Assembly: GCA_037043015.1 (NCBI GenBank)
Contig: CM073325.1
Coordinates: 1,552,501-1,616,500, forward strand
Length of the DNA stretch: 64,000 nt
Direction of reading: 5' to 3'
Origin: Bryum argenteum
Lineage: Eukaryota > Streptophyta > Bryopsida > Bryales > Bryaceae
How positions within the stretch are numbered: the stretch's first letter is position 1; every line of letters begins with the position of its first letter. Below the pieces are notes generated by a model that did not search any database, had not been told where the DNA came from, and saw only the letters and a program-made list of their open reading frames with translations. Below are positions 1-13,689 of the stretch, piece after piece. The translations under genes were made by a program, and so were the position numbers.

Positions 1-2690
1 TCTCAGTGTATGTTGCCGTGATTAGCTACCACAAGTGCAATTTCAAAGTGACGTTTCTCATCTCTTTGAAAGCGCAGTTACGCCGCAAAAGTTTTGTTAT
101 GTTATTTTATTTTCAAACAAGTCCTAACCCGTGTCTTCCGGTCACGCACACCAAAAAATGACAAATCTAAATTCATAAAACATGTAAAAATCCGGACCTA
201 GGTATAATAAAAAATTACAAAGTTGGAGGATTTTGGTAATGTTGAAATTATGGGATATACAATCAATATGCAAGTTCCCTGCTTCTAAGTTGTCTATTCT
301 ATTTAAGATTTATAGCATGTCCTCCGTTCCCGTCTTTTCGGTTTTTGGTGCTTTTTAAGATTTGTAGCATGTTCTCCGTTCCCTCCTTCGATTGCTCCCG
401 GTCTCTTGTCTTCTATTATGGTTCCTCATTCTCCATTTTTTTCTTTCTAGTTCCTACCTCTAAACTCCCGTTCATTGTTCCTATCTTTTGTTCTCAGGTC
501 CCCGTCCCCCAACTTCCATCATTTCTTCTCGATTTCCGTCATTCATTCCTAGTTCCCATCATTCATTTCTAGTTTCATCATTTGTTCCTAATTCTTGTTA
601 TTTGTTACTGATTTCCATCCTCCATTCCTAGTTTCTATCCTTTGTTCCGGTTCCTAATTCCTCTTCGATGTTCTCTTAATCTCTGTTTCATTGTCTCCTT
701 CTTTGCTACATTTTCATTTTCCTCATTCCTTGTCTCTTCGACTCCTTGTTATATTATAAGGATCTAAAACTTTCTTAATAACAATCAAATACGGAAATCT
801 TTCAAAATCTTTAAAACTCTTCAAACTATGAATACATGACAAAATAATGATGACCATGCATGTATAGTGAATTACTAAGGACAGAGAGACAAATCGCAAA
901 TCGTGTTCTTTTATATATAGAGACAAGCCCTTACCCGTGTTCTCCGGACATCAAAATGGTCAGATTGAAATTTATAAAATGTACAAAAAATCCAGACCTA
1001 GGTATAAAAAAAAACAATGAAGTTGGAGGTTTTTGGTGATGTTGAAATTATGGGATACGGGATCAATATGCAAGTTCCCTGCACTTGGTTCTCCATATTG
1101 TTTAAGATTTATAGTATGTCCACCGTTCCCGTCTTTTTGGTTTGCCGTGTTTTTTAAGATTTGTAGCATGTTCTCTATTCCCTCGTTCTATTGTTCTCAT
1201 CCTCTATTGTAGTTCCCCATTCTCCATTTTTTTCTTATTGGTTCCCTACCTCGAACCTCTCGTTCACGGTTCCCATCTTTTGTTCTCACTTCTCCATCCC
1301 CTGACTTCCCTCATTGGTTTCCATAATTCGTTTCTGGTTCCCATCAATAATTCCTAGTTTCTATCAGTCATTCCTGGTTCTCATTATTTGTTTCTGGTTC
1401 CAGTTCACAGTTCCCCGTTTCCATCATCCCCCTTCACTACTTCTTTGCTTCCATTTTCATGTTTCATATTCCTTGTTCCTTTCCCATCTTGTTATATTCT
1501 TAAGATCTAATAAACTCTTAATAACAATCAAATATCACTTATGCAATCTCTTTAAAAATCCTCAAAACTCTTTATACCATGTATACATGACCAATTGATG
1601 ATGACCATGACCATGCATCGCCAAAGACGGACAAACAGACAAATCCCAAATCGTGTTCTTTTATATGTAGAGATAATCAAATACCACTTACGGAAATTAT
1701 TCAAATATCTTCGTACCATATAATTTACATGACTTAATGATAATGGCCATGATCATGACCATGCACGTACATACATGCACCAAAGACGGACAGACAAATC
1801 CAAAATCGGATTATTTTATATATAGTACAAGTCTTTACGCGCGTCCCCAGGACACGGACATCGGAAAGATCATATAAGAGTTTATAAAATGTGTAAAAAA
1901 TCCAAACCTAGGTATAAAAAAACTTACAAAGTTTGATGTTTTTAGTGATGTTGAAATTATGAGATATGCAAGTTCTCTGCTCTAGTTCTCTATGTTGTTT
2001 AAGAATTATAGAATGCTCACCATTCCCGTCTTTTTGATTCCTCGTGTTTTTTAAGGTTTGTAGGATGTCCTCCGTTCCCTCGTTCCATTGTTCCCAGTTC
2101 CCCGTCCTCTATTATGGTTCCTCATTCTCCATTTTTTCCCATTTTTCATTCTCCATTTTTTCCCACTTCCATTCTCCATCCTCCAAACTCCTGTTCATGG
2201 TTCTTATTTTTTGTTCTTGCTTCCCCATCCTCCAAACTCCCGTTCATGGTTCTTATCTTTTGTTCTTGGTTCCCCATCCTCCAACTTCCCTTATTGGTTT
2301 CCATCATTTGTTCCTAGTTTTCATCAATCATTCCTAGTTTCCATCATTCATTCCTGGTTTTCATTATTTCTTTCTGGTTCCTATCCTCCGTTCTTAGTTC
2401 TTAATTCCTCTTCGATATTTCCTTGATCTCCGGTTCATTGTCTCCTTCTTTGCTCTCATTTTCGATTTCTACAATCCTTGTCCCTTCGACTCCTCGTTAC
2501 ATTATAGGAATCTAAAACACTCTTGGTAACAATCAAATACCACTTATGGAAACTCTTCAAAATCTTTAAAACTCTTCATACTATGTAAACATGACCAAAT
2601 GATGATGACCATGACCATGCATCGCTAAGGACATGACCATGCAAATCATGTTCCTTCATATAGAGGGATCAAAGATTGCAATCAATGATC
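1..2690. repeat. Three tandem degenerate copies of a ~0.8-0.9 kb T/C-rich unit
   Basis: A conserved anchor (CCTAGGTATA followed by an A-run and GTTGGAGG-like sequence) occurs at about 197, 997 and 1907, giving spacings of about 800 and 910 bp. After each anchor comes a pyrimidine-rich block of short degenerate repeats built on TTCCTAGTTTCCATCATT-like words. Each unit then ends in an AT-rich block containing the words AATCAAATACCACTTA and GACCATGCAT. The open frames here are Ser/Phe/Pro-rich translations of the low-complexity tract and are not genes. The third unit ends near 2690. No transposase, LTR or polyA signature is visible. Confidence 0.75.
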
Positions 2691-5276
2691 ATCAACAAAA
2701 AATATGCTTGACTTTTGTTGTTATTTGGTACTTGTTTTATTACTCACATTGAGTAAATGAGCCAACCTTTAAACTGAAATTTCATACTATAAGATCATGC
2801 TTATTGTTATGTGTTTTATTTTGAGTTGAGGTGTTTTTTTCAATTTTTCTTATTTTCGCTTCAAACATATGGTTTTATTCTTCTAATGTGTTTTCGGCCG
2901 CTGTAATAATAATGAAAATTGTTATGATATAGAAAGAGTACAAAAGATTTCTAACATATTCTTCAGTTTTATAGATGGGTAGGTGGTTAACAAAATTGTT
3001 TGTAAAAATAAGCGTGGTTTAATTGGTCTTGATGTTGGAGTATTATATTCTTTATAATCGAATAACTTTGTGCATAAAAACTTACTTCAAGCTTTTTTTG
3101 TGAATCAACCCTATTAACCCCTAACTTTCCTTGAAGCCCGAAATGGGTTTTTACAATTCCGGGCAACCTAGATGAAGGGGTTAGAAGTAATATTTTTGCC
3201 TAAGATTTTTATTGGGTTCTTCTTATACTGCAAAGTGTATGTGGTAAAATTTGCAAAGTCATATTCCAATTTTTGAGCCTTCTAGGATGATCCATGGGTT
3301 GCGAGCCGAGATGGGGCAGCTTCATAAAGTAACTTTTAATTTATTTATTTTTTGAAACATGTTCATTACTAAAACACTACTCTATTTCAAAGTGCCTCAA
3401 GTCAAAAAGTTTACCAATTTTACAAGGGTAGCCTCCAAAAAATTTTAAAACCAATCTTTGCAATGTCCAAAAACTTGGGAGACAAACTTTGGATGTTATG
3501 ATCTCTCAAATGGTAAACATCCAATGGTCAATTTTTTGAATAATAATCAAGCATATTCTTAGGTACAAGATCTTAATTTTTTGAATGAGAATCAAACATA
3601 AGTTTTAAAAAAGGAAAAGAAATTGGTTCACACCCCCACGAGTGCTTAGAGGTAGAGAATCGCAGTTTTGAGGTTTCAAGCTCCCAAAACACACCAAGGA
3701 GATTCAGGGGTTAAAATGAATGGTAGTGATAGAGACATGGTCAAACAATCACATAATGATTATTCTACTCATTGTAGTAACTTTCTCATTGTGATTCATA
3801 TCTTTATGATAGGCAAGGGTACTCTGTATATAAACCTTATCAATTATAGCATAATGAGATCAAAATAGCCCCCATGTACCACAAATCTTTTTAAACTCTG
3901 ATTTATATTCCAAACTAATTGTTAACTTTCTTATATATATCCAATTAATTCTTCTCTTTTATATTGTATGCATAAGGCTTGATTGCCAATTCACATCCTT
4001 CACAAACTATAGATAATATTGAAGGTATTAAACAAGAAATAATGCGTAATTGTTCATACAAGTAAGCTTTAGTGACAAATCCGCTTCGACACATTTGATT
4101 TTGAAGTGATAAATTAATACTTTACGTATCAAAATTGAAAGAGCATGTGTATATAAGACCACTGCTTGTAAATTTCAATACATTAATAAATGCAAACAAA
4201 AATGTTTTGCCAACACAAGTTTGATTCTTGTAAGTATGTATTTCATGTACTAGTAGATGCAAGTAAATTTGGTATTGTACACAAAAGTAATACTTGTGTA
4301 TATTTCTATTCAATACAAATAGGAGTAATCATGTGAATGAAGCTTAATAGGTTAATTATTTATTAAGAAATTTTTTTGGAACCTTTTTGCGTAAATATGC
4401 TTGCATTTTCTAATTGGAAGAATTCCAATCTATATAGTTTGGTTCTAGAGATTCAAAAACTGAAAATATTTAACAAAAAATATTGAAATTGTAAAAGAAA
4501 AAACAACAATATTCTAACACTTTGTCTTGTACGACGTACTTGTGTCATCACATAGTTATAAAGAAATACCAAATATGAGATTTAAACGATACATAAGTAT
4601 ATTTTTAATCTAAGAAAAACATTCCACTAGTAATTTAAACATTATTTAAAGGCTTGATACATAAAATCAGATTCCAAGAATAAGTTCTCCGTAAACAGAG
4701 TAAATAAATTGATAGTAAACAACACAATGCCTGGTACAAAAGGGTGAAATCAATAACCCTACACACCAGAACTAGTTGCTCTGAAGATAATCGTCAAGTC
4801 ATTGCTTTGTGTTGTCACGTTGTCAAAATGAATGGAACTGTTTGTTCAGTATCAAAAAATCAATTACCTATGACTCCATTCAGACACAAAATTGCCCTCC
4901 ATTGATAATTTAAAGCTGATAATTACACAAAAAGAAAAACAATTACCATGGAAAACTCGCTGTATCATTGCACGTTTCAACAACAGCATCATGAAGGATA
5001 GTAACAAAAAGGAGATGCTTGTCTCAAATGCAAGACATAAGAATCAAATTTTGATTCCTAAAAGCTTCCACAGGAACGCAGTTCATAATCACAAATATCT
5101 TTGGCAGGATATCTAACAACCTGATTCAATATGAACAATGCAAAAAGAGTTGGGAGATGGTAATCTACAATGAAGTTACAGAAGCTGGACTTCGCCAGCA
5201 ATACACTCCCCTTTTCTACTAATCACATGTAATACCTTCTGATACAGCCCTCCCTGCTTTTTATATTGTAAATTGA
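2691..5276. other. AT-rich intergenic region
   Basis: About 2.6 kb between the tandem repeats and the HMA1 stop codon. Frames are short and composition-driven. I see no RNA gene, no terminal inverted repeat and no convincing exon. The last 100-200 bases probably hold the HMA1 3' untranslated region. Confidence 0.6.
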
Positions 5277-8200
5277 TCAGGAAGGAACGGGTGCAGTTGA
5301 AGGTGGAGTACCTTGCTTTCCTTTTGAACCATTTGTCAACGAGGACAGCACTCCTCCCAACGGTTTCCAGCGATTGAACGAAAATGAAGGATCCTTGAAT
5401 GCTCTCACGGAGTTCGCACATACAAGTAATGTGCCGCCTTCATGCATAAGTACCTGCATCCATTCAAGAATGTACAAGATTTTAGGACAATCTTCTTCAA
5501 GCTTAATGAAGATGAATAATGACGAACATTCTCTAGATGATCGTAATTCACCAGTGATACAAGATTGTGCAAACGGGGAAGTCATACCGTGAGCCAAAGT
5601 GGAAGAACTCCTAATACTGAGGGCAACCCAGCGAGGCATATCGAGAAAAGTGCCAGTCCAACGCTTTGTTTTACCTGCGACACAAATAGCCGATGTTAGT
5701 TTTAAGAGGAAAAGAAGAGGCGAGGATGTTCGCCTGACAGCGGAAAATGATGGTCACACCGTACAAGTATACATAGCACCGACAAGGAATGAAATTTTGT
5801 GTAATAGGTTCGTTACCAAAGAGGTTGTTTGATGGGCTTTGGCGATAACAAAGGGTACACCATCGATCTCATTTTGTAATAAAAGTACATCGGCCACTTG
5901 AACAGCGGTTGCACTCGCGTTTTTGGCAAGCACGATGCCTACTGTTGCAGCTGCTAATGCAGGGCCATCGTTGATACCGTCTCCAACCATCACAAGTCCT
6001 CCGCAGCCTGCTCACATCAAAGTAAGAATCACATCAATCGAATATTCCATCTCACCATCTCTCTAGAACTGACAGCGCATGAAATGTAGCAGGTTCTCCT
6101 CGTTGTGCACATCACCTTTCTCTTGTGTCAATTCCTTCACTCGAGAAAGCTTATCCTCTGGCTTCAGTCCTGCGTGGAATTCATCAATATCCACCAATTT
6201 TGCCACTCTTCCTGCCGTCGATGCGTTATCCCCGGTCAGCATCAATACTCGTAAGCCACAAAGCGCCTTCAGAGTGTTCACTACAGCAGCTGCATTCTTC
6301 CTCAATTCATCCTCAAAATGAAAGAGAGTAATCTGCACGGTGTTCACAGTCGTGTAAAGAAGCAGTTCATTCACTAAATACGAAACTAGGTTAAATACAA
6401 CAGAGACCTACGAAAACCCCATATCAATGTTGCTAAAATTCAACTGCTAGAGGCACTAGATGATGGAACTTCTAGTAACCTACGAAGACGAAATGATGGT
6501 CCACTGAAGCTACAATGTACCTTCTTATCGATAGAAAGTGCAGCCTGAACCAGCTCTTTACTGTACACAGATTTACCAGCAGCTTCCCGTATCTTTGCAG
6601 CCTCTGAAGAGCTTGGTTCTGAAGAAGCCACAAACTCCAGAGAGCCCAAATGCGCCTTCTGACTTATCTTTTCTCCAATCTAATCACAAACAGCGGCAAT
6701 GAGAAACTAAGAAAAGAAGTACTGCCACAACAAAGTTGGGCACGAAGAGAGAAGTTCAATGGGGCACTGTGTGAAATGGTACCTCCACATTAACAACAGC
6801 TGCAAGACCTTGTCCAGGAATAGATTCAAAATCGTCAATCTCGACCCCAGGAAGGTCCTTTCCATGTGAATGGTCCACAACAGCCCTGCATAAAATACGA
6901 AAAACATATTGAGAATATGGAACTTTCACAAGGAACTGGTCACAGATAGTATTGATATAATATTCACCGTGCGATGGGATGAGTAGCCCCTCGCTCCATA
7001 GCGGCTGCAACGGCAAGTGCCTCTCCCTCACAGCTGGGAGAACAACACGAATCTGAAGTCAAGTGACCACGAAGTGGCTCAATCGCCTTACACCGAAGCT
7101 CACCAGTTGTCAGGGTTCCAGTCTTGTCAAATGCTACTGTATCGCAAGTAGCCAAGGCATCTAACACCTCTCCTCCTTTCAGAAGAATACCCTATGTCAC
7201 AAAAATCACGAATCAGGCCAAGTAGCATGATCTCTTAACCAATCTCATATGCGGAATCGGATAAGTCAAACTAATTGAACATATTGAATTACGGTATGCT
7301 AATTGCTACAACTGAGACGAACAAGTACTTTTAAAGGGATTGACGAGTTAACCAGCAAAGTCATCTTCCGAAGCCCAAACAGGTTCACATACTTACCTTT
7401 CTAGCACAAGAGCTGATAGCAGTAGCATATGAAAGAGGTGCAACTGCCAAAGCACATGGTGAAGCAGCTACCATCAGGCCCAATGCCCGATAAAGGGAGC
7501 CTCGCACGCCTGATAGCACAAGCCAAAACAGGAATTCGATACTGAATACGAGATATATCTTCTGTTTCTGGAACCTGAAATCTAGTAATCTGTGCACTTC
7601 AACTAAAATGAGCTTTGCCGACTGCTTCACACGGTACCTTGGGTGCCGAAAAATGGCCACTTGAATACAACAGGTCCAAGCAAAGCAACAGCAACTGACA
7701 TGGCCAGCACCAATTGACTGTAACGTTCAGTAAAGTCATCCAGCCACCGCTCCAGTTTCGGCCTGGTAGATTGTGCCTCTTCTGTCAACTTCATGATACG
7801 AGCCACTGTAGAATCCGACCAGATCTTCGTTGCCTGTGGTGATCACGGAGATTAAGTCCCAAATACAGTCCAAGAAAGCCTTCTCTTCTGTATAATATGG
7901 TCACTTGTCCATACGTTGAAGTACTGGTACTGGTAGCATAAATTCGACCTTGCCTTGGAAAACATTGACACGCATGAAAAGAAAAGAAAACATCAAATAC
8001 CTTCACCACCATGATTCCATCCAAGTTCCGAGCTCCACCAGGAATAGCATCTCCTGCTTGCTTCTCAACAGGAGTTGCCTCCCCTGTCAGATGCTCTACT
8101 GTCACAGTTGCCTTCCCCTCGGACACATCTCCATCCACTGGAACTACCTGCACAACACCAGCTAAGATGTAAGCCAAATTCGACGATTCCAACAAAACCA

Positions 8201-10498
8201 CGCACTATCATCAATGCAACAAGCAGAGAAAGTTCAAGAGAGAGCAAGAGGATTTTGATGGACGTACCTCACCCGCTTTCACCAGCACATACGAACCTAC
8301 AGCAACATCTTTCACGGGCATCTTTTTGTAAGGGACTGTTGTCAAGGGTGGAGATTTTTTCTGGTCAAAATCATCTAATACTAGCGCGAACTCAGGATTT
8401 CTGTCTTTCAGCGCCTTCACATCACCCATTGCCTTTGCTGTAAAATAGTCCTCCGCTGTGAACGTAGAAACTCAATGTCAGAGAAGGTACGAAGCAAACA
8501 AATCGTTTAAGCGCAAAAACCGAATCCCTAAAACAGAGTGCAGAACACAATGTCTGCCAACTTATTTCAAGAACTCCGCAATAGGAACCGTACCGAGGTG
8601 AGACAAGCTGAACATCGCAAGAAGAAGGCCGCCTTCCAAAGCGCTTCCCATGAACACTGATGCCAAGGCTGCAAATGCCATGAGAACATGAATGTTGACA
8701 TTCCCTCCTGCAATGTCTATGGTCGCGTCTAACAATGCTGGCACCTGCAAGTGAAAAAACGCGATCATACAAAATATCAGCACGAGGTAGAAGAGATGCT
8801 CCTGAAGTACAACTGTGAGAGGTAGTCGGAGTTTATTCACATCATAAACCGACACTGCATCAATTTGGAATTACGTTATCGTGGCTGGTTGTTGCTACTG
8901 CGGCGAGAGTATACGCAAGTTTGATCTATGTAAGGTTTACTAGAAGATAAGAAACCTCTAGAAATAATTTAATTGCCCTAGTATGGAGGAATGTAAAACA
9001 ACCAGGGACCTATTATAGCTCCTGTACTAACCTCCCTTACCATACAGCAACTCCTCTATCCCCTCGGACCTATAACCTTGGACAAATTAGCAAGTCGACA
9101 AGATCCTCGAGAAAAAGAATGATGAACTTTCAGTACCCTAAGACTTCCCACATTGATTCGCCTCAGAAACTCATTCACTACAATCTGAGCTGTTTTTGCT
9201 CTTGAACCGAAAGAAAGCTCTAAAGATCTCTCAAACTTGACAATCAATATAATATCCTTTGAATTATTACTCAACAACGATAATGCAGCATGCATTGCTT
9301 ACAGCATTGAAAGCATCAGAAACAAACCAACCCAACAGAAGCTCATGATGCATACCCCTGTAAGTGGAAGCGCAGGGATCACGAGGTAATTCTGATAAGC
9401 AGCAGCCGTGGGGACGACAAACGGCAAAACGGCTCCCAACAACAGAAGAACAGTTGAAACACATACAACAGTAACATTCTCTCTCCATGCTTCTGCGATT
9501 GCTGCGATTCCAAGGACCTTCGATGCCTTCTGTATTAACTTCTGTACACCATTCAAATTGGCCGAGTGACTGTGACCATGACAACCGTGTTTATGTGAAT
9601 GACCCCCATGTGATTCATGCGAGTGCTCATGATCGCAAGATCCGTGCTCATGATCGTGCTTTTCTTCCTCCTGCCACAAAATAAAAAAGAAACTAAATGC
9701 GCGTCTACACACCAACCAAGCTTGTGCGACTGGATAACATACAGTTTGTCAAGAAAGAAACAAGCTGTAGTGACGACAACACTAAAAAAAATCTAAAAAA
9801 TTAGGCCATTACATGATGGTGCTCATGACCAGAGTGGCTATTTGTCGACGAATGCGAATGCTGCGAACTAAACGCAACCACTACTCGCGCAGCTACTGAC
9901 GCACCGAGCAAAACCTTATACACCCGCGTATCAGGAACTTTGTTTGCACTCAGACGGGAATCACTAATCCTGAGTGCGCAAATTGGTTTCAGCCAACCTG
10001 CAAGAAAACGATACAACCAAGGAAAATTGAGAAAGCACAACAATGACCGAGTTATGATTTCACTCCAATGCAGACTGTCAATTCTTCCGAATACGTTGAT
10101 CGAAACTCTGTTTTTTGCTGTAACTACACTTAGAGTCGAAAATCGTTGAGAATCTATTCCGTTTCTTGCTAAACTTGAAAAACGCTACACTACACGTCGC
10201 AAAGCCCTAGCTCACTAATTCTACAAATTAAATTCTCGGCAAAATTCACCTGCATTGGCAAAACGAAAATTGGCAACGAAGTTCATGATAATCAAACCTC
10301 ACGAATCAAAATAACATTACCTGCAGAAGCGGGAATCTCACAGCGTTGAGATAGAGACTCCTCTCGCAATCGCTTGCTACGAAACCCTAAAGCTACGCCC
10401 CGACATGTCTTGGATCCCGGAAAAATTCCTCGCGAGTGCGAGTCAATCGCCAAGGAGCTTCGAGAAGCCCCTTGAGAACAAATCAACATGGCGGACAT
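5277..10498 (-). CDS. HMA1: HMA1-type plastid P1B heavy-metal ATPase, 15 exons
   Basis: P-type ATPase of the plant HMA1 group, which moves Cu/Zn-type cations across the chloroplast envelope (family knowledge). Exons read on the minus strand: 10498-10321, 9997-9813, 9670-9356, 8744-8594, 8455-8268, 8147-8001, 7833-7638, 7509-7397, 7191-6968, 6885-6783, 6679-6521, 6332-6116, 6007-5817, 5674-5588, 5453-5277. They sum to 876 codons plus stop, with all junctions GT-AG and phases matching. Residues 1-60 are Ser/Arg-rich, like a transit peptide. A His-rich segment spans about 106-160 (runs of HDHEH and HSH). TGE lies at 360-362, SPC at 470-472, DKTGT at 513-517, HP near 562 and GDGIND at 734-739. 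The last motif is followed by GPAL where APAL is usual. The start was chosen because exon 1 supplies the transit peptide and is conserved in the duplicated copy. The family is usually about 820 residues. Confidence 0.93.
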
Positions 10499-11857
10499 CG
10501 CTAAATTGCCGACTACAGGGGAACGGTCTTCGCCATAGACACAAACATTACAAAGACCGTCGCAGTGCACTCAAGGAGCGTTCCGGAAGAGAAGTGACCG
10601 CTAGACGGAAGGATCGGCCAGCGGTCGCAGCTGGACCGCTGGAGTGCTGCCACGAGGATTTGCTTTTGCTTTTAGGAGTGTGCTCAGAATGTCCTCATTC
10701 GTGGAACAAATGGAGTCATTTGGGGCCTCCACGATTGCAGCACCGCCACCAGTTTCGAACCCATTCCCGAATCATGATTCCACGGTACACATTTTATGCT
10801 CTCATGCGCTCGGAGTCTGAGCACTATATAAGCACATGAAATCTGAGTATCTTTCATTCCAGCAATGTTGACTACAATCCGATCATGTTTAGAAAGGGCT
10901 GTGCCGAGACTAGAGCGGCCCTGTGTCGTCATTGTCCTGCATTGGTCCTGTCCAGTCTCTCCACGGCCCTCTCTGGGTATGATTGAGCCTCCTCTGATTG
11001 CATTGTCTCCCTGCCTAGTACTTGTAGCGATCACAGTAGGATTCAGTGTAGGATGCTGTTCGAGGTTGTGCTCGTGACTCGAGGCGCCCTGGGTGTGTTT
11101 TCACCAAGGAGAGAGCTAGCCATTGCTTGAGTGCAGCTCCATGGTGGAATCGCATCCAGGATGCTTGTGCTACGAAATTAAGGGGCAACATTCGAACGGT
11201 GATCGAGACATCAGGAGGCGATTGGAGGCTTTCAACTTCCTGCGTGCAAATCCTGAATTCTAGATGGATTTTTGCGCGTGAATTTGAAGGCTCCCAGCCG
11301 TCTTCCTGCGTGACAATATGCAGCTCATCTCAAGGATTTATCGACATTATCTTTACTTGAAGGATGGACTCCGATAACAATGCAGCATTTTCTATTTCAC
11401 GAGAAGATTGAGTACATGCGTGGTCATTTTTTCTGCCTGCAACATCCGTGTCGCGGAGTAGGGTAGACATGTGCTAATGACCCAGATTCTCGCACTGAAT
11501 TCTAGTGAATGGCCATCCGAATCATATTACTACGTTGTCCGCAATACCGACAGTCTGCTTAGAGTAAGCTCCTCCGAAGAACGCGAACTGGCATCTGCAT
11601 GAATCGCAACAAACTGCAAGTCAGTCGATAATATTTATCTCATTCACTACTAATCATCCACGTAAGTAACGCAGATGCGTGATTCAGCCAAAAAATTTAA
11701 GAGCACCTAACAGATTCGCAATATACGGTCATGTACCACCCGATAGCGAATCTTCTCTGCGAGAAAGTGTTATTTGATGAATCCGATTGCAAAATAGCGC
11801 TATGAAAATTATTCACATTCAGCCAATTGAATCCAAGGAATTTCATGGAATCTAATT
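9830..11857. repeat. Segmental duplication, copy A (HMA1 exons 1-2 plus upstream region)
   Basis: This segment is repeated in the same orientation at 13696-16115. It covers most of HMA1 exon 2, intron 1, exon 1 and about 1.36 kb upstream of the start codon. The non-coding part (about 10610-11750) is nearly identical between the copies, so duplication or gene conversion was recent. Copy A keeps about 26 bp near 11760-11785 that copy B lacks. Copy B carries an extra block of about 370 bp in the intron. The left breakpoint falls inside HMA1 exon 2, just after its NSHS coding stretch. Confidence 0.92.
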
Positions 11858-12014
11858 CAGGGGAATCTAAAGGAATCTAATGGAATCTAATTCAGAGGAA
11901 TCTTGTGCACGAAAAGAGTGTGTAAGCAGAAAACCTTATTGGTAATAAGGGTCGCTGTTGGGTTAAATCTGTACAGTCCTGGGCACGCAGATGAAGCATT
12001 CAGCAGAGAATCTA
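10499..12014. other. HMA1 upstream region and intergenic spacer
   Basis: Holds the HMA1 5' flank, a TATA-like site on the plus strand at 10824, and short frames that are identical in copy B. None of those frames looks conserved as protein. At about 11855-11905 there is a small run of GGAATCTAAT-like words, just past the duplication end. The last part is the PPR gene 3' flank. Confidence 0.55.
10824..10832 (+). promoter_or_regulatory. TATA-box-like CTATATAAG, present in both duplicate copies
   Basis: CTATATAAG lies in GC-balanced DNA 33 bp before an ATG at 10865, reading away from HMA1. The same motif is at 15106-15114 in copy B. It may drive an outward transcript, making the duplicated block a bidirectional promoter. 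No convincing coding frame follows, so a noncoding transcript or a chance match is possible. Confidence 0.3.
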
Positions 12015-13602
12015 TTAAGGTGGATAAACCCGTCGTTGCCGAGTTTGCTTTGGTTTGCCAAGCGACTGTAGAAAATATCCAACTAGCTGAGAATACGTCT
12101 GATGACCCATATCTTGTCCTTCCATGTTCCTAGCCAGAGTCTCGCAAGCAATAACGAATTCACCTCGTCCGAAAATCTCAAACACCAACGGATCAGTCTC
12201 GATCTCTGCAACAACATCCAGGTTCCTTAACTCCACCAACTCTTCCAAGAGCTTCGGCCGCAGGTCTTCTTGGATGAAAACATCAATCACGGCTCCATAA
12301 GTAACCAAATCTGGAGCAATGCCATTATTCTGCATGGTGATGATCAAATCATGCAGCTCCCAGAACATCTTCATACGGCTGTAAGCTAACGCCATAATAT
12401 TACACGTCGCCACATCAGGGAAAAACCCAGCGTACTTCATGTTTTCAAATTCCATCTTCAAATCCTCCATTGCGAAGTTAGCCGCACGAGATAGGAGAAA
12501 AGCGTTCCAGAGGTAATTCCCAACTGTCCGCCTTCTCAGACCCACTCGCTTTACGAATACACTCAGCTGATAGAACAAACTATTCTTAACGTATGCCCAC
12601 ACCATCGCTTTGATTGTGAGATGACCGGGTATGAACGAGTATTTCGTCAAAATCTCGAAGTGCTTCTCCATCTCCTTGATCAACCCAGCTTCTGCGTACG
12701 CCTGGACTACTGCATTCAACGTAGGTGAGTCTGCGAACATGTCATTGCGACTCATCTCTTTTGCCGTAAGTTGCAGTTTTTCAAAAAGTCCTCCCTCAGC
12801 GTAAGCTTTTATCATTGTCCTATAAGTAAAATCATCTGCAGGGACACCATGGGTCTTCATTCTGTTGAACGTTCGCCACATGTTATCATACATCCCATGT
12901 TTGCCGTATGCATGTATCAGGCCTGTGCATCACATTCAAGATTTAGAGAACATAAATACCCCTAAGATAATCAGCAGGGTACCGCACTAAGCACAATCGA
13001 TAGAAAGGTACCTGTATAAGTTACAGTATTAGGCATGGCATCGCCAGACAAAACCATGTCTGTAAGGATCAACTCAGCCTCCTCAAATTGACCACGCTCT
13101 GCGTAACTCTGAAGTAGGCATGTGTAGGTAACCACGCTCGGGCGAAGACCTGATTCACACATCTCAATAAATAGAGCTCGAGCTTCAGTTGGCATCTGCG
13201 CTTGACCAAGCATGCGAATGAATTTGGTGTAGTGGGCTTCACTTCGTCGATATCCATCTTGCTGTTTCCACCATTTGAACACCTGAATTACGAAATCAAC
13301 AAGTACACTAATTCAGCAAACCAAAAAGAAAATTGCATTTGCGTAATTCTCGAAACCACACGCAAAAAGTGTTAGGAATTACCTCCAACACATCGTGCAT
13401 CCGGTGATGTGCACGTAAGTATTCCACCACAGCCCAGAGAACCGCTGGATTCCATTCAGTCATGCCGTTCAAGATATCCAATGGGCTGCGCCCTGATCGA
13501 AGCTCCTCCACCACCTCGGCCCTCTTCTGTTTTTTAGATTCCTTCCGAGGTTTATCGATGGGCAAGGGATTATCATTCTCTTCCAAATGTGGAACTGTGG
13601 CT
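12015..13602 (-). CDS. P-class pentatricopeptide repeat protein (5' end uncertain)
   Basis: PPR proteins bind organellar RNA and act in its processing, stability or translation (family knowledge). Exons on the minus strand: from about 13602 to 13383, 13282-13012, and 12922-12015, with matching phases. About ten helical repeats follow one another, for example VTYTCLLQSYAERGQFEEAE, FTYRTMIKAYAEGGLFEK and VTYGAVIDVFIQEDL. They are about 35 residues each with no E or DYW domain, so this is P class. The first exon begins with an acidic/basic region (KESKKQKRAEVVEELRSG) and has no in-frame ATG; an in-frame TGA lies just upstream near 13625. An acceptor at about 13602 (GTGCAG) has the same phase as the donor of the duplicated HMA1 exon 1 at 14555. 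The start may therefore be the HMA1-derived exon at 14732. The original first exon could instead have been lost. Confidence 0.8.
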
Positions 13603-13689
13603 GCACCATACTCCACGGCGTATCAAAATGAGTGAGCCACATACTGAACTAAGAGAATGCTGATGTAAATGAGTCAAGACGTCGCAGAA

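Noticed and set aside
345..2426. Several Ser/Phe/Pro-rich frames of 70-110 codons
   Set aside because: They are translations of the pyrimidine-rich repeats in three frames and recur with the repeat unit.
10684..11034. 116-codon minus-strand frame, repeated at 14966-15316
   Set aside because: Its conservation is explained by the segmental duplication. No protein-like features, and another frame on the opposite strand is equally conserved.
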